Positions 50,261 through 62,610 of a DNA stretch of 64,000 nt are shown piece by piece. The position numbers and the translations under genes were made by a program. The stretch's first letter is position 1; each line of letters begins with the position of its first letter. Origin of the DNA: Cornus controversa (taxonomy: Eukaryota; Streptophyta; Magnoliopsida; Cornales; Cornaceae); assembly GCA_026545225.1 (NCBI GenBank), contig CM048845.1, positions 107,582,533 through 107,646,532 of the forward strand, in the 5' to 3' direction. The notes below the pieces were generated by a model. It ran no database searches and had not been told where the DNA came from. It worked only from the letters and a program-made list of their open reading frames with translations.

Positions 50261-52519
50261 TAAGGATTTCATATTGATGTAGAACTGCCTGCTGAGCTGG
50301 ACTGCCTGCTTTCAGGTGACCCAATGCATTTATGAGGAATGTGGGCTATCTTCGGCCAATCCTCACCTCTATATTGTGTACATCGCTCTTCAACCTCAGG
50401 ACAATCTTGAATAGACAAGTGCTGGAGTGCAGTGAGAAGTTTCAGACCATCACGCAAGCAATTCAGATTAGGACTGTCTGAAATTGCCAAAGATCCATGC
50501 AAGGTTCTCAACATGTTCAGACAATGCCATCAACTCAGGACAGCTCTGTATCTCCAGTCTATGCAGCGTTTTGACATGTTGTAGCCCCTGTGGCAGACAA
50601 GAAAACTTCGGACAGGATATGATGGTCAAACTATGAAGGGCGGGGAGGTGCTGCAGATCCTCTGGCAAGGAATCTAGACTTGGACAATACATGACAGTTA
50701 AGTGCTCAAGGGATGTAAGACATTGCAAACTCGTTGGTCTATGACAGATTGGTGCAGTTCTCAATGGACAAAATTCGAAGGGAACTCAAACATCCAATAT
50801 GGTCATCTGAGAGAGCTGTCAGATTGTGGCAATCACCAATTTCCAGGGACTCCAAAGCTGTGAGGTATTGCAAACCTTGTGGCAAAGAAGAGAGATTTTC
50901 ACACCAGCGAATTGTTAGTAATTTCAGAGTACTAAGTTTACCCTACTCTAAAGGTAGTGATTGAAGCTCAGGGCAAGATATAATTTCAAGAAATCCGAGG
51001 TTAGATTTGTTTGCAAGTTGTTCTCCTGAGAGAGACAGCAATCCAAGGACATTTTCAATTACGAAAACTGAAATGGAGGTTGAGATTTCAGTGGAATTCA
51101 ATATCGATACTCTACAATACTGCAACTCCAAATGTTGAAGGGACGAAAAGAATGGCATGGCCTTCAGGTTTGGACATCGGTTGATAATTAATTTGGACAT
51201 CCTTGGGAATGCATCTTGGCCATCTGGGCTAGATCATTCTTCCAAACAAGGAAAATCTATTAAGGCTAGTTCTTTGAGTGATTGGAAAAATGGTCTTCCT
51301 TCTCCTGGCAATATAACTGATGGGGCTATTGGATGTCCAACGTTTTCACAATAAAACTCTTTGCCTATTTGCTTCACGCCATCCATTCCACGAAGAGTGA
51401 GAATCCTAAGTAATGGAAATTTTCCGAGGGTAGGAATAGACAGACAGTTATTACACTGGCTCATATTAACCACAATCAACTTTGAAAGTTCCGCTATCCA
51501 AGCAGGAAACTTGGTTCCTGGATACCCCTAGAAGAAACCCTTTTAGATTGATGTGTGGTTGGAGGTCTGAAATAACGTCTTCTCCCACTGCAGCATCATG
51601 CTCATGTTGTTCTGATGGTCTTGATGACGAAAGGATTTCTGCTTTCAGGAGACTAGCAACATCTGATTCCATCACTCTCTCATCATCAATGTCTCTCCAA
51701 TAAAGGCCCAACAATTCTAGGTTTTCCCTCTTCCTCAAAATTTCCCTCCCTGCTTCATATGGAGCATCTAGTTTCCGTAAGTGTTTAATTTTCAACTCAC
51801 CATGACGGTCCAGATTTCCCAGCCGAGAAATGCTTCTTCCAGGTGTGTTTTCTACAATGTATATTGGCAAGGTCTGAAGCTGATATAATTACGACATCCA
51901 GTTTTATTGAGATGTCTTAGCCTTTTCATGTTTGCCATATAATATGGCAACTCCCTGAGATTGTAGCAACCAGATAAGTTCAGCGTCTGCAAATGTTTGA
52001 GATTGCCGATAGTGATGGGTAATTAATTGATTTGATTGAATGAGAGGTCAAGGTACTTCAACAACATTAAGTCACCAATTGACTCGTGCAGTACTGCAAT
52101 GCCACAGTGACTCAAATCCAGTATCTCTGAGGTCTCTCCCCGACAAGAAAATTAGAGTTTGCAAATGTTTGGTTTCATCTAAGGCATTTGGAAATGAATT
52201 GATCTGAAAAGAGACACATATATGACGATACTCACTTTTAATTGGATGATCAGGATGCTCAAGAATCATTATTTCATTTGCTCCAATAGATCGTGCAAGA
52301 TCATGGATGAGATCATGCATCTTGAACTCTGTTATGTTGCTGCTGCCATCATCATCATCATCGTCATCACTTTTCTTGACAACTTCAAAGAAAGACATCC
52401 ACAACAAATCATTGAAGTACTCATTACCAATGTCCTCTGGTATTCTGAATGCCTCTCATGGCATAAAGTCTTCCGCCATCCAAAGATGTATTAACTTCAC
52501 TCACTTCAGAGTCAGTTAA

Positions 52520-53970
52520 CAAAGTATCAGTGCAGGAGGTGCAGAAAAGGGTAGTCAATGTCGATTTAGGAAAGGAATAGGTAGTAAGATTTCATTTACA
52601 AGAAAAGAGACTCTCATGAGTGCGACTATGCGCATGGATTAGAACCATAAAAGAGTTTCCGTATCACTGCATTTCGTAACATCCATTCGGCTTAAAAGCA
52701 ATGTAGTCATAATGAAAGTAATCCTTCCCTGAGAATAAAGCAGTATTCCCTTCAAAAGGATCGATCCCTATGAAGTAGTCTCCATCAGGCAGGCCGGTAA
52801 GGCTTTTAAGACTTTGAAACCCTTTCAGTAGAACTACTCACTAGTCCTAACTTTTTGCAAATTTAAACCAGACCCACCTAGTTTGAAAGGCTTAGTAAGA
52901 GGCAGTCTCTAGTCCAGTCTAGCGGTCATGTTTGAATCTGAACTAGCTGGAGATTCGCACATGACTCTACGCAATTTCATGATGCAAAAGTCAGACTAAG
53001 CCCTAAATGAGTAAGGCAACCAGAAAATAAACCTAGTTGATAAAAAGAAATGTCCGCTTTCCGCTTCCAAAGCAGGGAACTCAAAACGTGGTTACCGGGG
53101 ATGAAGTTAACTTGCCTTTGCTTAGAGGAAAGACTGAAACCTGCCTTTGCGTTTTCTCGTCTTCTCCTTAATTCCCACTAGCATCTTTCTTTCGTCTAGC
53201 TGGCCCCTCTTAAACCTCTTCTTCGTAATCAAGCCGAAGCAAGGATGATGAGAGCCTATAAGTGTAAAGAATAGTCTTTCTAATCCCTATTGAATTGGGG
53301 CCTATCGGATTACCTCAGCTAGCTCTTCATAAAGGCTTAAAGAAAAAGAGGAAGACAGCCATAAAGTAAAGCCATGAAAGCGTTCCAACCCAATGAGAGA
53401 GCTCTTGGTCCTATTTAGATGGTCCTATTCTAAACCAGCAAGCAGCTTCATCTTATGGTTCTGGTTCGAAACCATTCTTGTTCTACACCCTCTGCTTATG
53501 GTTATGTATTGTTCTAAACAAACCCTCTGCTTTGGAATGGGGATCAAACAAATGAAATGTATCATCGCTTGCTTATTGCATCCGGGTGTTAGATCGGAAA
53601 AGGTGAGCAGCTGGAAGCGGAGTAGAGCCTACTCGTGATGGAATCCCCTTAATAAGGCGACAGAAGAAAAAGACAAAGAAAGAAATGAGCGGCTAAGCCA
53701 GAAGTGGAGCGATCGGACGGAGTAAGCTTCTTAACTGATCAAATGAGCGGTCACAAAGGCAGGCATAAATGATTGTGTTCCGAAAGGAAGGGTGGCGTAA
53801 GCCACATGTATCTAATAGTGAGGTAAAGCTTGAGGATAGGATGTCCAAGCAATTGGTCAAGTAGCGGGGTTGGGTAGGTAAGAGCTGTGCCACTCCTCTT
53901 TGCTTTTTCGTTCTGACTGACTTCGATCCTGATCTCTGAGCAACAAAATCATACTTGGCTGATGTCAGCA
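52520..53970. other. probable mitochondrial-DNA insert (NUMT) in NLR relic C
   Basis: About 1.4 kb whose composition contrasts with everything around it: more GC-rich, with few A/T runs, and purine/pyrimidine words such as CTTTCCGCTTCCAAAGCAGG, CTAGCTGGCCCCTCTTAAAC and GGTTGGGTAGGTAAGAGCTG. This style is typical of plant mitochondrial intergenic DNA. It lies exactly between two parts of an NB-ARC domain and replaces about 130 codons. No mitochondrial gene or tRNA was recognised in it, so the origin is inferred from composition and style only. Alternatives are an unrecognised transposon or captured nuclear sequence. Confidence 0.55.
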
Positions 53971-54375
53971 ACATTTCCACGCCGTTAGCTTCTCCCACTC
54001 ATCAATATCTTCATTCCAGACATCGTCTAGCACAATCAAGTACCTCTTCCTGCTTAATAAATACAGCAAATGAGACTGGAGGGCATCCATGCCTGAGATC
54101 TCACACTTGCTCTTGGTTCCAGTCTCAATAGCTTCTTTCACGATTTTTCTCAGGTTAAAATCTTGAGATACACAAACCCACAATTTCAAGTCAAAGTGTT
54201 GGCTTACTTTCTTATCATTGTATACTAGTTGAGCTAGTGTCGTCTTGCCTAATCCACCGATCCCAACTATTGTAATGACTGAGACATCATTCGCAGTAGC
54301 TGCTTTACATGCATCAATCAAAGATTCTACAATCTTCTCTTTATCCTCCTGTCTTCCACAAACTTCTGATTCCAT
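53965..54375 (-). pseudogene. NB-ARC N-terminal half of NLR relic C
   Basis: An open minus-strand frame of about 136 codons starting VCGRQEDKEKIVESLID, the usual linker between CC and NB-ARC. It holds Walker A GIGGLGKTTLAQLVYNDKKV, RNBS-A FDLKLWVCVSQDFNLRKIVK and Walker B/kinase-2 LIVLDDVWNEDIDEWEKLTA. The family then expects a G(A)xGSxILVTTR motif, but sequence similarity ends at about 53,975. The preceding CC part is in a different frame. The NTP-binding half is intact in sequence but cut off from the rest. Confidence 0.93.
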
Positions 54376-54704
54376 AACAATAGATCCCGTTTGTCTCTGA
54401 TCAAATGCACTTCAACAGATACTCAATGTGCAGAATTGGGCAGCTCCTCTATTTCCAGGACCAAATTATACAACTCATGTGCAACTAGTGCATACTTGGG
54501 TTGCGGCACCATTGAAGGGTGCAACTCTGAGTGAAGCCTTATCAGTTACATGGTTCTCTGCATCACTTGAATCCCCGGTAATGTGATCTGCAGCTTTTTT
54601 ACATTCTTATTGAGAACATGGAGTTCACCAAACAATGCCGTGGCAGTAGATACTAATCTGTCAAGGATCACCTGCAAAAGCGGAGATAGAAATATCTCTG
54701 CCAT

Positions 54705-56255
54705 TTTTTTCTTCTTTCGGGACAAAGTTTTCAGCGAGTTTGAATGTCAATGTCACAGTATGAAGAAAGATTATGACTTCTTCAAGATAATTGCATTGTA
54801 TCATTGTCATTCCTTTACTTTGATCATGGCAAGCTTCCAGCTGGAACTAAGTGGACCCCGAGGCTGACCTTTTTGTCTTGTTTTAACTTCTTTTGATAAA
54901 ATCACTAAGTTTTGACCCCACACACATCCTTACCAATGTCGCCTGTGGGAAAAAAAATATAAGCAAAAAGATAAAAGAACCAATAGGATTTATTCTAAAT
55001 CTACAAAACTAGTAAGATTCAATCAATACATTGAGAGTGTAACTTAAGTATTAGATGTTAAAGAGAATGCAACTTAAGTATTTGAATACTATAACATGTC
55101 CCCTTAAGTGTGATTAGAATTTCACTTTTCAAAACTAGCAAGAATTCTCCGGATGATGTTCTCATAACTTTGTTCGCTATGATACAAGATTAACTACCAT
55201 TTACTCTCAAAGCTTAACTTATTAAAGAGAGTGTAACTTTTAGTATTTTTACACTAACAAATCAAGTTGTGTAGAATTGTATGATTTTAAATCAATTACC
55301 AACCCTGCCGGCGCATTTAGTGCTTCTTATTCTCATTAAGTGCCCTGCTTTAGAAAACAGATGCGGTTTATATACATATTTTCAACTCTTTTGCTCTGTT
55401 AGAAAATGAAGTATTAAATTAGCCACAAATGCTTTTGATGTCATTTCCCACTCCCTTCCATGTCCAATGCCAAAAGCTTTACACTCTTGAGTTAAAAAAA
55501 ATACTCTCTTGTACATCTCATAGAACAGCTTATGTTCCACGAAACATCTAAAGAAGCCTCATTTTCAAGTCTAAACAAGCAGATCAATAGTCTCAACTAG
55601 TAAAGCACAGAGCATCAAGAAAAATCACGCAACATATGCCCAAATTATCGCTCAATCCTTAGCTCAATACTCATCTCTCATTTGAGCTCTAACACAATCT
55701 TCCAATACATGTAAACACCTCTGCTTTACAAGAAAAACTACAGTGTAACGGTGATATATGCCACTTCATCAAGCAGAATGGTATCAATAATTAGTCCAAT
55801 CTTGTCTTACAAGTACAGGGAGAGCACAAAATACAAATAGTTAGTTACATGACATTTAATTTATATGCAAGTGTTATTTATTTTACCAAGTCAAAAAAAT
55901 TTCATGATCATGATTATTAAATATTTCTTTAGATATATATATATATATAAATCTTATTTAAAATTGGTTTAAGATTGATTTTTTTTCTTAAAAATTATTT
56001 GGACAGTCAAAGCTGCCCATCTTAATGCAATACAGGGTAAATCAATATAGTGAATTAGTTATTCATTAGCGCACACACAAAAACACACACTCATAAAGGA
56101 CAAGTTGAACCCACGAACACCATAAGCAAAACAATATTACTTTTCAAACCGTTTTCTTTAGTTATTGCAAAACTTCAAATGCATGTGATTCTATGGTCCA
56201 AACCCACTTTCTTTATAGCTCATTTCAAACACTTCAAACATAGAACTAGTCACTC
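54705..56255. other. non-coding interval between NLR relic C and PPR relic
   Basis: No gene seen. 55,425-55,760 is paralogous to the split segment 33,165-33,533 plus 36,938-37,080, in single unsplit copy. 55,930-55,955 is a short (AT)n tract. Nothing else was recognised. Confidence 0.6.
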
Positions 56256-57916
56256 ATGAACCACCTTTCCCGCCACTTTCAAACCAACCTACCCAGACCC
56301 ATTTGTCCTCCCTAATAGTAATCTGCACACACTCTCTCACCTTCTGAAGCAACACCCACCACTTTCTCATCTCAAAAAAAATTCATGCCCAAGTTGTCAC
56401 TCAAGCATTATCATTAAATCCTTCTCTAACTGACTCTCTCATCCGTTGCTTAGGTCTACGCAAGGTACCTCACCACTGCAAGAACCATATTTGATTGATA
56501 TCCTTTGTTTTCTCCGCCAATTCTACTATGGAATCTCATGATCAGAATTTACTCCAAACTGCAAAGTTCTCAAGAACTCATCGATCTATACCATCAAATG
56601 GTTGCGTTAGACCATCCATTGCTGGTTGTCCTGGACAAGTACACATTCACTTTTGTGATCACTTCACGTGCTCATAAAAAATCAGTATTATATGGAGAAA
56701 ATTTTCATGGGTTGGTGTTGAAAAATGGGATTGATTCTAATTCGTTTGTGGGCAATTCATTGTTGAATATGTGTACTCTGTTTTTGGGAAAATGGAAGAT
56801 GCCCACAAAGTATTCAGTGGAATGTCTGAAAGGGACGTGTGCTCGTGGACTAGTCTAGTATGTGGGTATGCAAAGCATGAGGAGATGGATAGAGCTTGTG
56901 AAATCTTTGACTCAATGCCAGTGCATAATGACGTATCGTGGGCTGTTATGATTTCTGGTTTTGCTGGAGGTGGAAGATACATTGAAGCCCTGAGATATTT
57001 CCAAGAAAATTATGTGATGATAATGTGAAGCCCAATGAGGCTGTTCTTGTTTGTGGTCATCTGGGAGCCTTAGATCAAGGGAATTGGATTCATGTTTACA
57101 TCGACAAGAATGGAATTTCAGAGAGCTGAAACATTTCTACTGCTCTTATTGATATGTATGCGAAATGTGGAAGGATAGATTGTGCAAGTCGAATTTTTTT
57201 ATGGAATTTCTCGACGTGATCTCAATTTTACAAGCATGATTTCAGGGTTATCAGTTCATGGGCTTGGTAAGGATGCACTCCGTGTTTTTGGTCAAATGTT
57301 ATCTGAGAACATTTTAAGCCTAATGAGATCACCCTCTAGGGGGTTCTAAATGGATGCAGCCATTCAGGTTTAGTGAAAGAAGGTTCATCAATCTTCTACA
57401 GAATGGAAATATCATGGGAGGTTTCACCCAAGATTGAGCACTACAGAAGCTATATTGATTTACTTGGCTGTGCCGGTTACTTAGAAAGGCATATGAAGTT
57501 GTTAAGAGCATGCCCAAGGACCCTGATATTTTTATATGGAGGGCTCTGCTTAGTGCCTGTAGAATCCATCGCAATGTGAATCTTGGAGAGCAGATTTTAA
57601 ATCATACTGAGCAACTGTACTCTGGTGGTCATAGTGGAGTTGAGCTACTTCTTTCTAGGTAGATGGGAGAGAGTTGCTGAACTGAGGAAGCTAATAGGTG
57701 AGAGAGAATAATTCAAGCCCTGGTTGTAGTTGGATTGAGGTGAATGGTGTCGTTCATGAGTTTCGAGTTGCTGATCAGTTGCGTCCACAGATTTTGGAGA
57801 ACCGAGAAAAGTTGAATCAAATTATGGAAAGAGTAAGCCTTGGAGGCTATGTTGCTAATACAATGCATGTTTCATTTGATTTAAGCGAGGAAGATAAAGA
57901 GCAAGCAGTGGCTTGG
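56256..57916 (+). pseudogene. PPR (PLS-class, E-type) pseudogene
   Basis: The ATG at 56,256 opens MNHLSRHFQTNLPRP; after early stops a conserved PPR-type N terminus (IHAQVVTQALSLNPSLTDSL) follows. PPR motifs then run in several frames: LWNLMIRIYSKLQSSQELID, ENFHGLVLKNGIDSNSFVGN, KMEDAHKVFSGMSERDVCSW, ACEIFDSMPVHNDVSWAVMI, GNWIHVYIDKNG, LIDMYAKCGRIDCASRIF, then GCSHSGLVKEG and an E-domain-like end SPGCSWIEVNGVVHEFRVAD. Family members are organelle-targeted RNA-binding proteins that guide RNA editing or processing. At least six stops or frame shifts are visible. The 3' end is cut by the LTR element at 57,917, after EEDKEQAVAWC. Confidence 0.9.
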
Positions 57917-60900
57917 TGTTACACCCGTGACATCCTCTCACACCAGGGCTTAGGCCATGACATGCCCATGGCTAAGCCCTTGATAGCCAACTGGTGCACA
58001 ACAGGTTGTCAATATGTCACAAGTATGCGGCGGTGGCATTTCGGTAATTATTTAGAAGTCTTCAATTGGCTCTGGCATAGTGGTGCACCTCACCAGAGGT
58101 GGCATCACATCATGGTCCAACAGCAGCTAGCCTCATGGGCGGGCAACGCTAATGGGTGCGCCCTAAGCCGTGCGCGTGGCAGGCATGCCACGTGCATATG
58201 GACCCATGGGTGTGCAAACTTGCCCTTGGGCAAGGTGATGGCTTGAGACATAGGCAGTGGGCTCGGTTATGGCTCACAAGCTCATGTGCGCGCAAGCATG
58301 GGCTCAGACAGACTTCATAGGCATGGCACCAGCATGATCCAACAGACTAAGTCATGGTGCAGGCTTGGTCAATACAGGTGGGCTTCAATCCACAAGAAAG
58401 GGAATGTAAGATATGGGTTTGGCATGGGGCAAAGTCTCCACCAAGCGGGCCTCAAATATTGGTGGACATAGACTTGGGCATAGGCATGGGTTAAACGATG
58501 GGCACATAACCCAACTTGACTTGACACATGGTATGCAATGGGCAAGTCAACAAGTGGTTCCTAGTATCACTCCTACTAATGCTAACATTATGGGAGGTGG
58601 AGAAGACTATGGCATATACATATATGTCCAACAATATATATAGGCAAGAGGTGGCAAAGAAATCTTCCACAAGAGCTATTTTGGGGGAGTCAAAACAAGT
58701 GGTTGCAACTTCCTTGACATGTGGCGCGATTTTGATGGTTCAACATTACCCTAGCATTTTGTGTCACAATCCTAACGGATGAGAGTGTCATCCACTAAGT
58801 TAGTGGGCACTAAATTAGTGGGATGTACAGGTATTGAGAGTCTATATAAATCCCATTTGGTAGTTTGCATATGCATTAGAAGATAATTGAGAGTTGCCTT
58901 GTAAGCTTGTGTAGACATCATTTGAGAATTCCTTTGTATCTATTATTGATTTATAGTGAAAGGTTGGAGGACAAAGCCTTTTGTAAATTCGTGTCCCTTG
59001 TGCCTTATTATATACATTGTGTGCGCGTTTGGCTGAGACTTAGTGCGCAACCAAGTGCCATCACAGCGGCGACATTTTGGTATTTAATTGAACCCTGTGA
59101 TAGTTGGTATCAGAGCAACAGTTTGACATCCATGGCAGGCCCAACAACTTCTGAACAGTTGAGGGAATGTGTTGCTAGATTGGAGGACTTTGTTGGTCCA
59201 CCCCAATCCGATTATGCTACTGCTTTGTCGATTCAAGTAAAACAAACTATTGCTGAGATGCAGCAAATTCGTTCTGATGTCGATGAGTTCATCTTGGAGA
59301 CGAACAAGAAGATTTCCACCATCATGAATGATGTTCTGTCCTTGGCAGAAGTTTTCAAAGCCAATTTGAAGGACGTGAAAGATGAGCTTGCTCTTGTCAA
59401 GAGAGCTTTTCATAGTCAGACGGTGCTGGGAGAAGCACCACCTTCGAAACTCAAGGTGCCAGAACCTAAGCCTTTCGGAGGCACTCGGAGTGCCAAAGAG
59501 TTGGAGAATTTCCTATGGGATGTCGAGCAATACTTTAAGGCTGCTCGCGTGCCAGTGGCGGAACAGGTAACCATCACTTCTGTGTATCTTTCTAGTGACG
59601 CCAAACTTTGGTGGCACACTCAAATGGAAGACGATGCAAGTGCTAGAAGGCCCAGGATTGAGACCTAGGAGACCTTGAAGAATGAATTGAAAGATCAATT
59701 CCTCCCTTGCAACACTGCTTAGGTTGCTAGGGAGGCCCTTAAGAAGCTAAGACACACTGGTACGGTAAGGGATTATGTGAAAGAGTTTAGTTCTTTGATG
59801 TTGGACATCAAGAACATGTCAGAGGAAGACAAACTCTTCAATTTCATGTTTGGGTTTTAGACTTGGGCACAAGCTGAGTTGAGACGGCAAGCTGTGCGAG
59901 ACTTGCCTATAGCCATGGCTGCTGCCGATGGCTTAGTGGACTTCAAATTCAGTGGGTTTAACGAACGTTCAGACAAGAAGAAGTTCAATGGAGGTAAGGG
60001 TAACTCCAAATTCAACAAAAAAGGTGACAAAAAGAAGAAAGTCGTTGGTAATTCCAACAAGTACAAAAAGGACCCGAAACAAGCTAGCACTAGTGGTGAG
60101 AAGCCATACAATACTGGTTGTTTCATTTGCAGCAGACCACATCATGTCAGAGATTGCCCTAAGCGTGAAAAATGCACTTGTGGCTGACAAAGACACTGAC
60201 TCGGAAGGAGATGTCCCAACCCGCGTCAATCCATTGCAATTACTTAATGCCATTACTACAGAGAAGGAAGGCACAACCACAGAAAGGGTTGATGTATGTT
60301 CGAGCATTGCTTAATAGCAAAGAGGGGTATATGCTATGGTTGACACTGGTGCTTCCCATAACTTTATTGCTGAAAGGGAAGTTAAGCATCTTGGCTTGAA
60401 GCTCTCGGAGAACACAAGTAAGATACAGGCGGTCAATTCAGAAGCCAAACCTGTGCAAGGCATGGCATCTGCCACTCTCAAAATGGGAAGTGTGAAGGCA
60501 AGGTCAGTATTATGACAGTTCCATTGGATGATTTTGATGTAATCCTTGGTAACGAATTCTTCTTAAAGGCAAAGGTAGCACTTATGCCTCACTTGGGTGG
60601 ATTGCTGATTGCTGATGAGCAAAGCCAATGCTTTGTACCGGCGATTTCCAAGGTGCATTGCAAAGACAGCAAAGGTAAAGGCATACTTTCTGCTTTACAA
60701 GTGAAAGCAGGATTAAAGAAGGGGGAATGTACTTATCTGGTAGCCCTAATTGAAATTAAACCAGATGTACATGTCGAAGTCTCGGATGCAATTGCAGATA
60801 TTTTTGGTGAGTTTTCTGATGTTATGCCCCCAGAACTCCCTAAGAAACTACCCCCAAGGCGTGCAGTTGACCACAAAATTAAGCTGGAGCCTAGCACAAG

Positions 60901-61811
60901 GCCCCCAGCCCAAGCACCATATCATATGGCTCCTTCAGAACTCGCGAAGTTAAGGAAGCAATTGAATGAGTTGCTGGATGCAGGTTTGATTCAGCCCTCT
61001 AAAGCTCCTTATGGTGCCCCAGTCTTATTTCAGTAGAAGCAAGATGGGTCTATGAGAATGTGTGTTGACTATAGAGCTCTTAACAAAGTTACTGTGAAAA
61101 ACAAGTATCCGATTCCCAATTCTGCAGACTTGTTTGACCGGTTGTCAAGAGTCTCCTACTTTACCAAATTAGACTTGCTGCAGGTTATTGGCAAGTCAGA
61201 ATTGCAGAAGTAGATGAAGCCAAAACAACTTGGGTGACTCGTTATGGCACCTATTAGTTTCTTGTCATGCCGTTTGGGCTTACTAATGCTCCGAGAACTT
61301 TCTGCAATTTGATGAACGGTGTGTTTAATGAGCATATTGGACTTCATTGTGGTATACTTAGATGATATTGTAATATACAGCGAGTCCTTAGAGGATCATC
61401 TGCTTCATCTAAGATGGGTGTTCTAATGGCTTAGAGAGCGCCAGCTTTTTGTTAAGAAAGAGAAGTGTGAGTTCTGCCGTAGTGAAATCATGTCCGGATG
61501 GATCATCGGAAGGTGCAGGTTATTATTGAATGGCCAGCTCCAGGTAAGGTAACAGAATTACATTCTTTTCTTGACCTTGCTAACTATTATCGCAGGTTCA
61601 TCAAGGGTTATTCGAAAATGGTAAACCCCTTGACGGACTTGTTAAAGAAGGATCAGAAATGGTACTGGACAGAGGCATGCGAAGATGCTTTTGAAAATGT
61701 GAAACATGTCATTGCATCTGAGCCGGTGTTATGGCTTGCAGACTTCAACTTGCCATTCGAAGTTCATACAGATGCGTCTAATCGGGCTATTGGTGGCGTA
61801 CTGATGCAGGA
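57917..61811 (+). mobile_element. Ty3/gypsy retroelement fossil with 5' LTR
   Basis: The LTR starts TGTTACACCCGTGACATCC at 57,917 and ends shortly before the primer-binding site TGGTATCAGAGC (59,105-59,116, initiator-Met tRNA type). TATATAAATCCC at 58,846 fits an LTR TATA box. Parts in order: gag from ATG 59,132 with a retrotransposon gag core (about 59.45-59.9 kb) and a CCHC zinc knuckle (about 60.12-60.16 kb), aspartic protease (VDTGASHNF, about 60.34 kb, and LGNEFF), RT (about 60.85-61.5 kb, with YLDDIVIYS) and the beginning of RNase H (to about 61.8 kb). The integrase end and 3' LTR are missing. It is broken in several places. It inserted into, or recombined into, the PPR pseudogene. Confidence 0.88.
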
Positions 61812-61913
61812 GCATCCGAGTCAGATGATGCTGAGCTGTCAGACGACACGTTGATGGCACTGAAATATCTTGAGTTGGCAGATCAGCGTAAAGATGGCAG
61901 GAAACCGTGACCT

Positions 61914-62605
61914 TGTCACTAATTAGGGTATTTTTGGATGTGCTTCAGTATTTTGGCCATAACTTTGGCTACAGGTGTCAGAATCGCCTTTATGACCACA
62001 ATTCGGAAAGCTTGGTTCGGCGCGCACGTCGTGGGCACCTAGCTAAAGCTAGGTGTGTATTTTTTCGAGGCCAAAATCCACTGTTTCCCCTCCGAATCCC
62101 TAATTTTAGTTATTTCTTTCCTTTTTTGGTAATATTTATTTTGTTGATTAGGAAGAGATTCTGGGCTTGATTTGGACCAGAATTCTGGCAACTTTCTTCT
62201 TTTATTTCGTATTTTATTTTGGCAAAAATATTAGGTTTTTCCTATTTTTGGTAATGTTGACGAAATTCAGCTATATAACCCGACTTGTGGGTTGATTCGA
62301 AGGTACTTTTGATTTTGAATAATAATATTGAATACCAGAGATTTTTCTCTGAGTTTTTGGGCAATTCTCGTGCTTTCTTTCTGTTTATTTTCTATTGCCC
62401 TTAGCCTACAGAATAATCATTATTTTGTCCGGCGTCAGTTGGTATCAGAGCTTTCAGCATCTTCCTGGGTGAGATTTCATCAGTTTTCATGCTGGTGGTC
62501 GTGGTCGTCATGGGCAGGTTCCGAATGAGGAAGTCCCACACCGTGATCGTAGTGTTCAGGATTTGATGATCGAAGATGACAGAGGCACCAGTTTTGGCAC
62601 TTCCC
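61914..62605 (+). mobile_element. second LTR retroelement head (LTR, PBS, gag start)
   Basis: A probable LTR from TGTCACTAATTAGGG (61,914) to CCGGCGTCA (62,437) with a TATA-like CTATATAACC near 62,270. It is followed directly by the primer-binding site TGGTATCAGAGC (62,440-62,451) and a short arginine/glycine-rich gag-like start to about 62,605. The rest of the element is absent and satellite sequence begins at once. The family is probably Ty3/gypsy from the PBS and the basic gag start. The LTR start is the least certain boundary; 61,812-61,913 is unassigned. Confidence 0.65.
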
Positions 62606-62610
62606 GACTT

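Larger units (their letters stand above)
50269..54704 (-). pseudogene. NLR relic C: CC-NB-LRR (R13L1-like), interrupted
   Basis: Most complete immune-receptor copy. From ATG at 54,704 the minus strand gives a coiled-coil start MAEIFLSPLLQVILDRLVST then FGELHVLNKNVKKLQ, with a stop after about 56 residues. NB-ARC lies at 54,375-53,965 with P-loop GIGGLGKTT, RNBS-A FDLKLWVCVSQDF and kinase-2 LIVLDDVWNEDI. There is then a ~1.4 kb foreign insert. Host sequence resumes at about 52,515 with LIHLWMAEDF, then FFEVVKK, FKMHDLIHDLARSIGANE (the MHD-side motif) and LQTLIFLSG. LRRs follow (51,870-50,269), ending in GEDWPKIAHIPHKCIGSPES and a stop at 50,269. RNBS-C, GLPL and RNBS-D are missing at the insert. 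At least five frame changes or stops make it a pseudogene. The family normally encodes a ~1,100-residue cytoplasmic NLR that senses pathogen effectors. Confidence 0.93.

Noticed and set aside
53440-53500. GGTTCGAAACC in the organelle-like insert as a tRNA T-loop
   Set aside because: No acceptor stem, D-arm or anticodon arm could be drawn around it.
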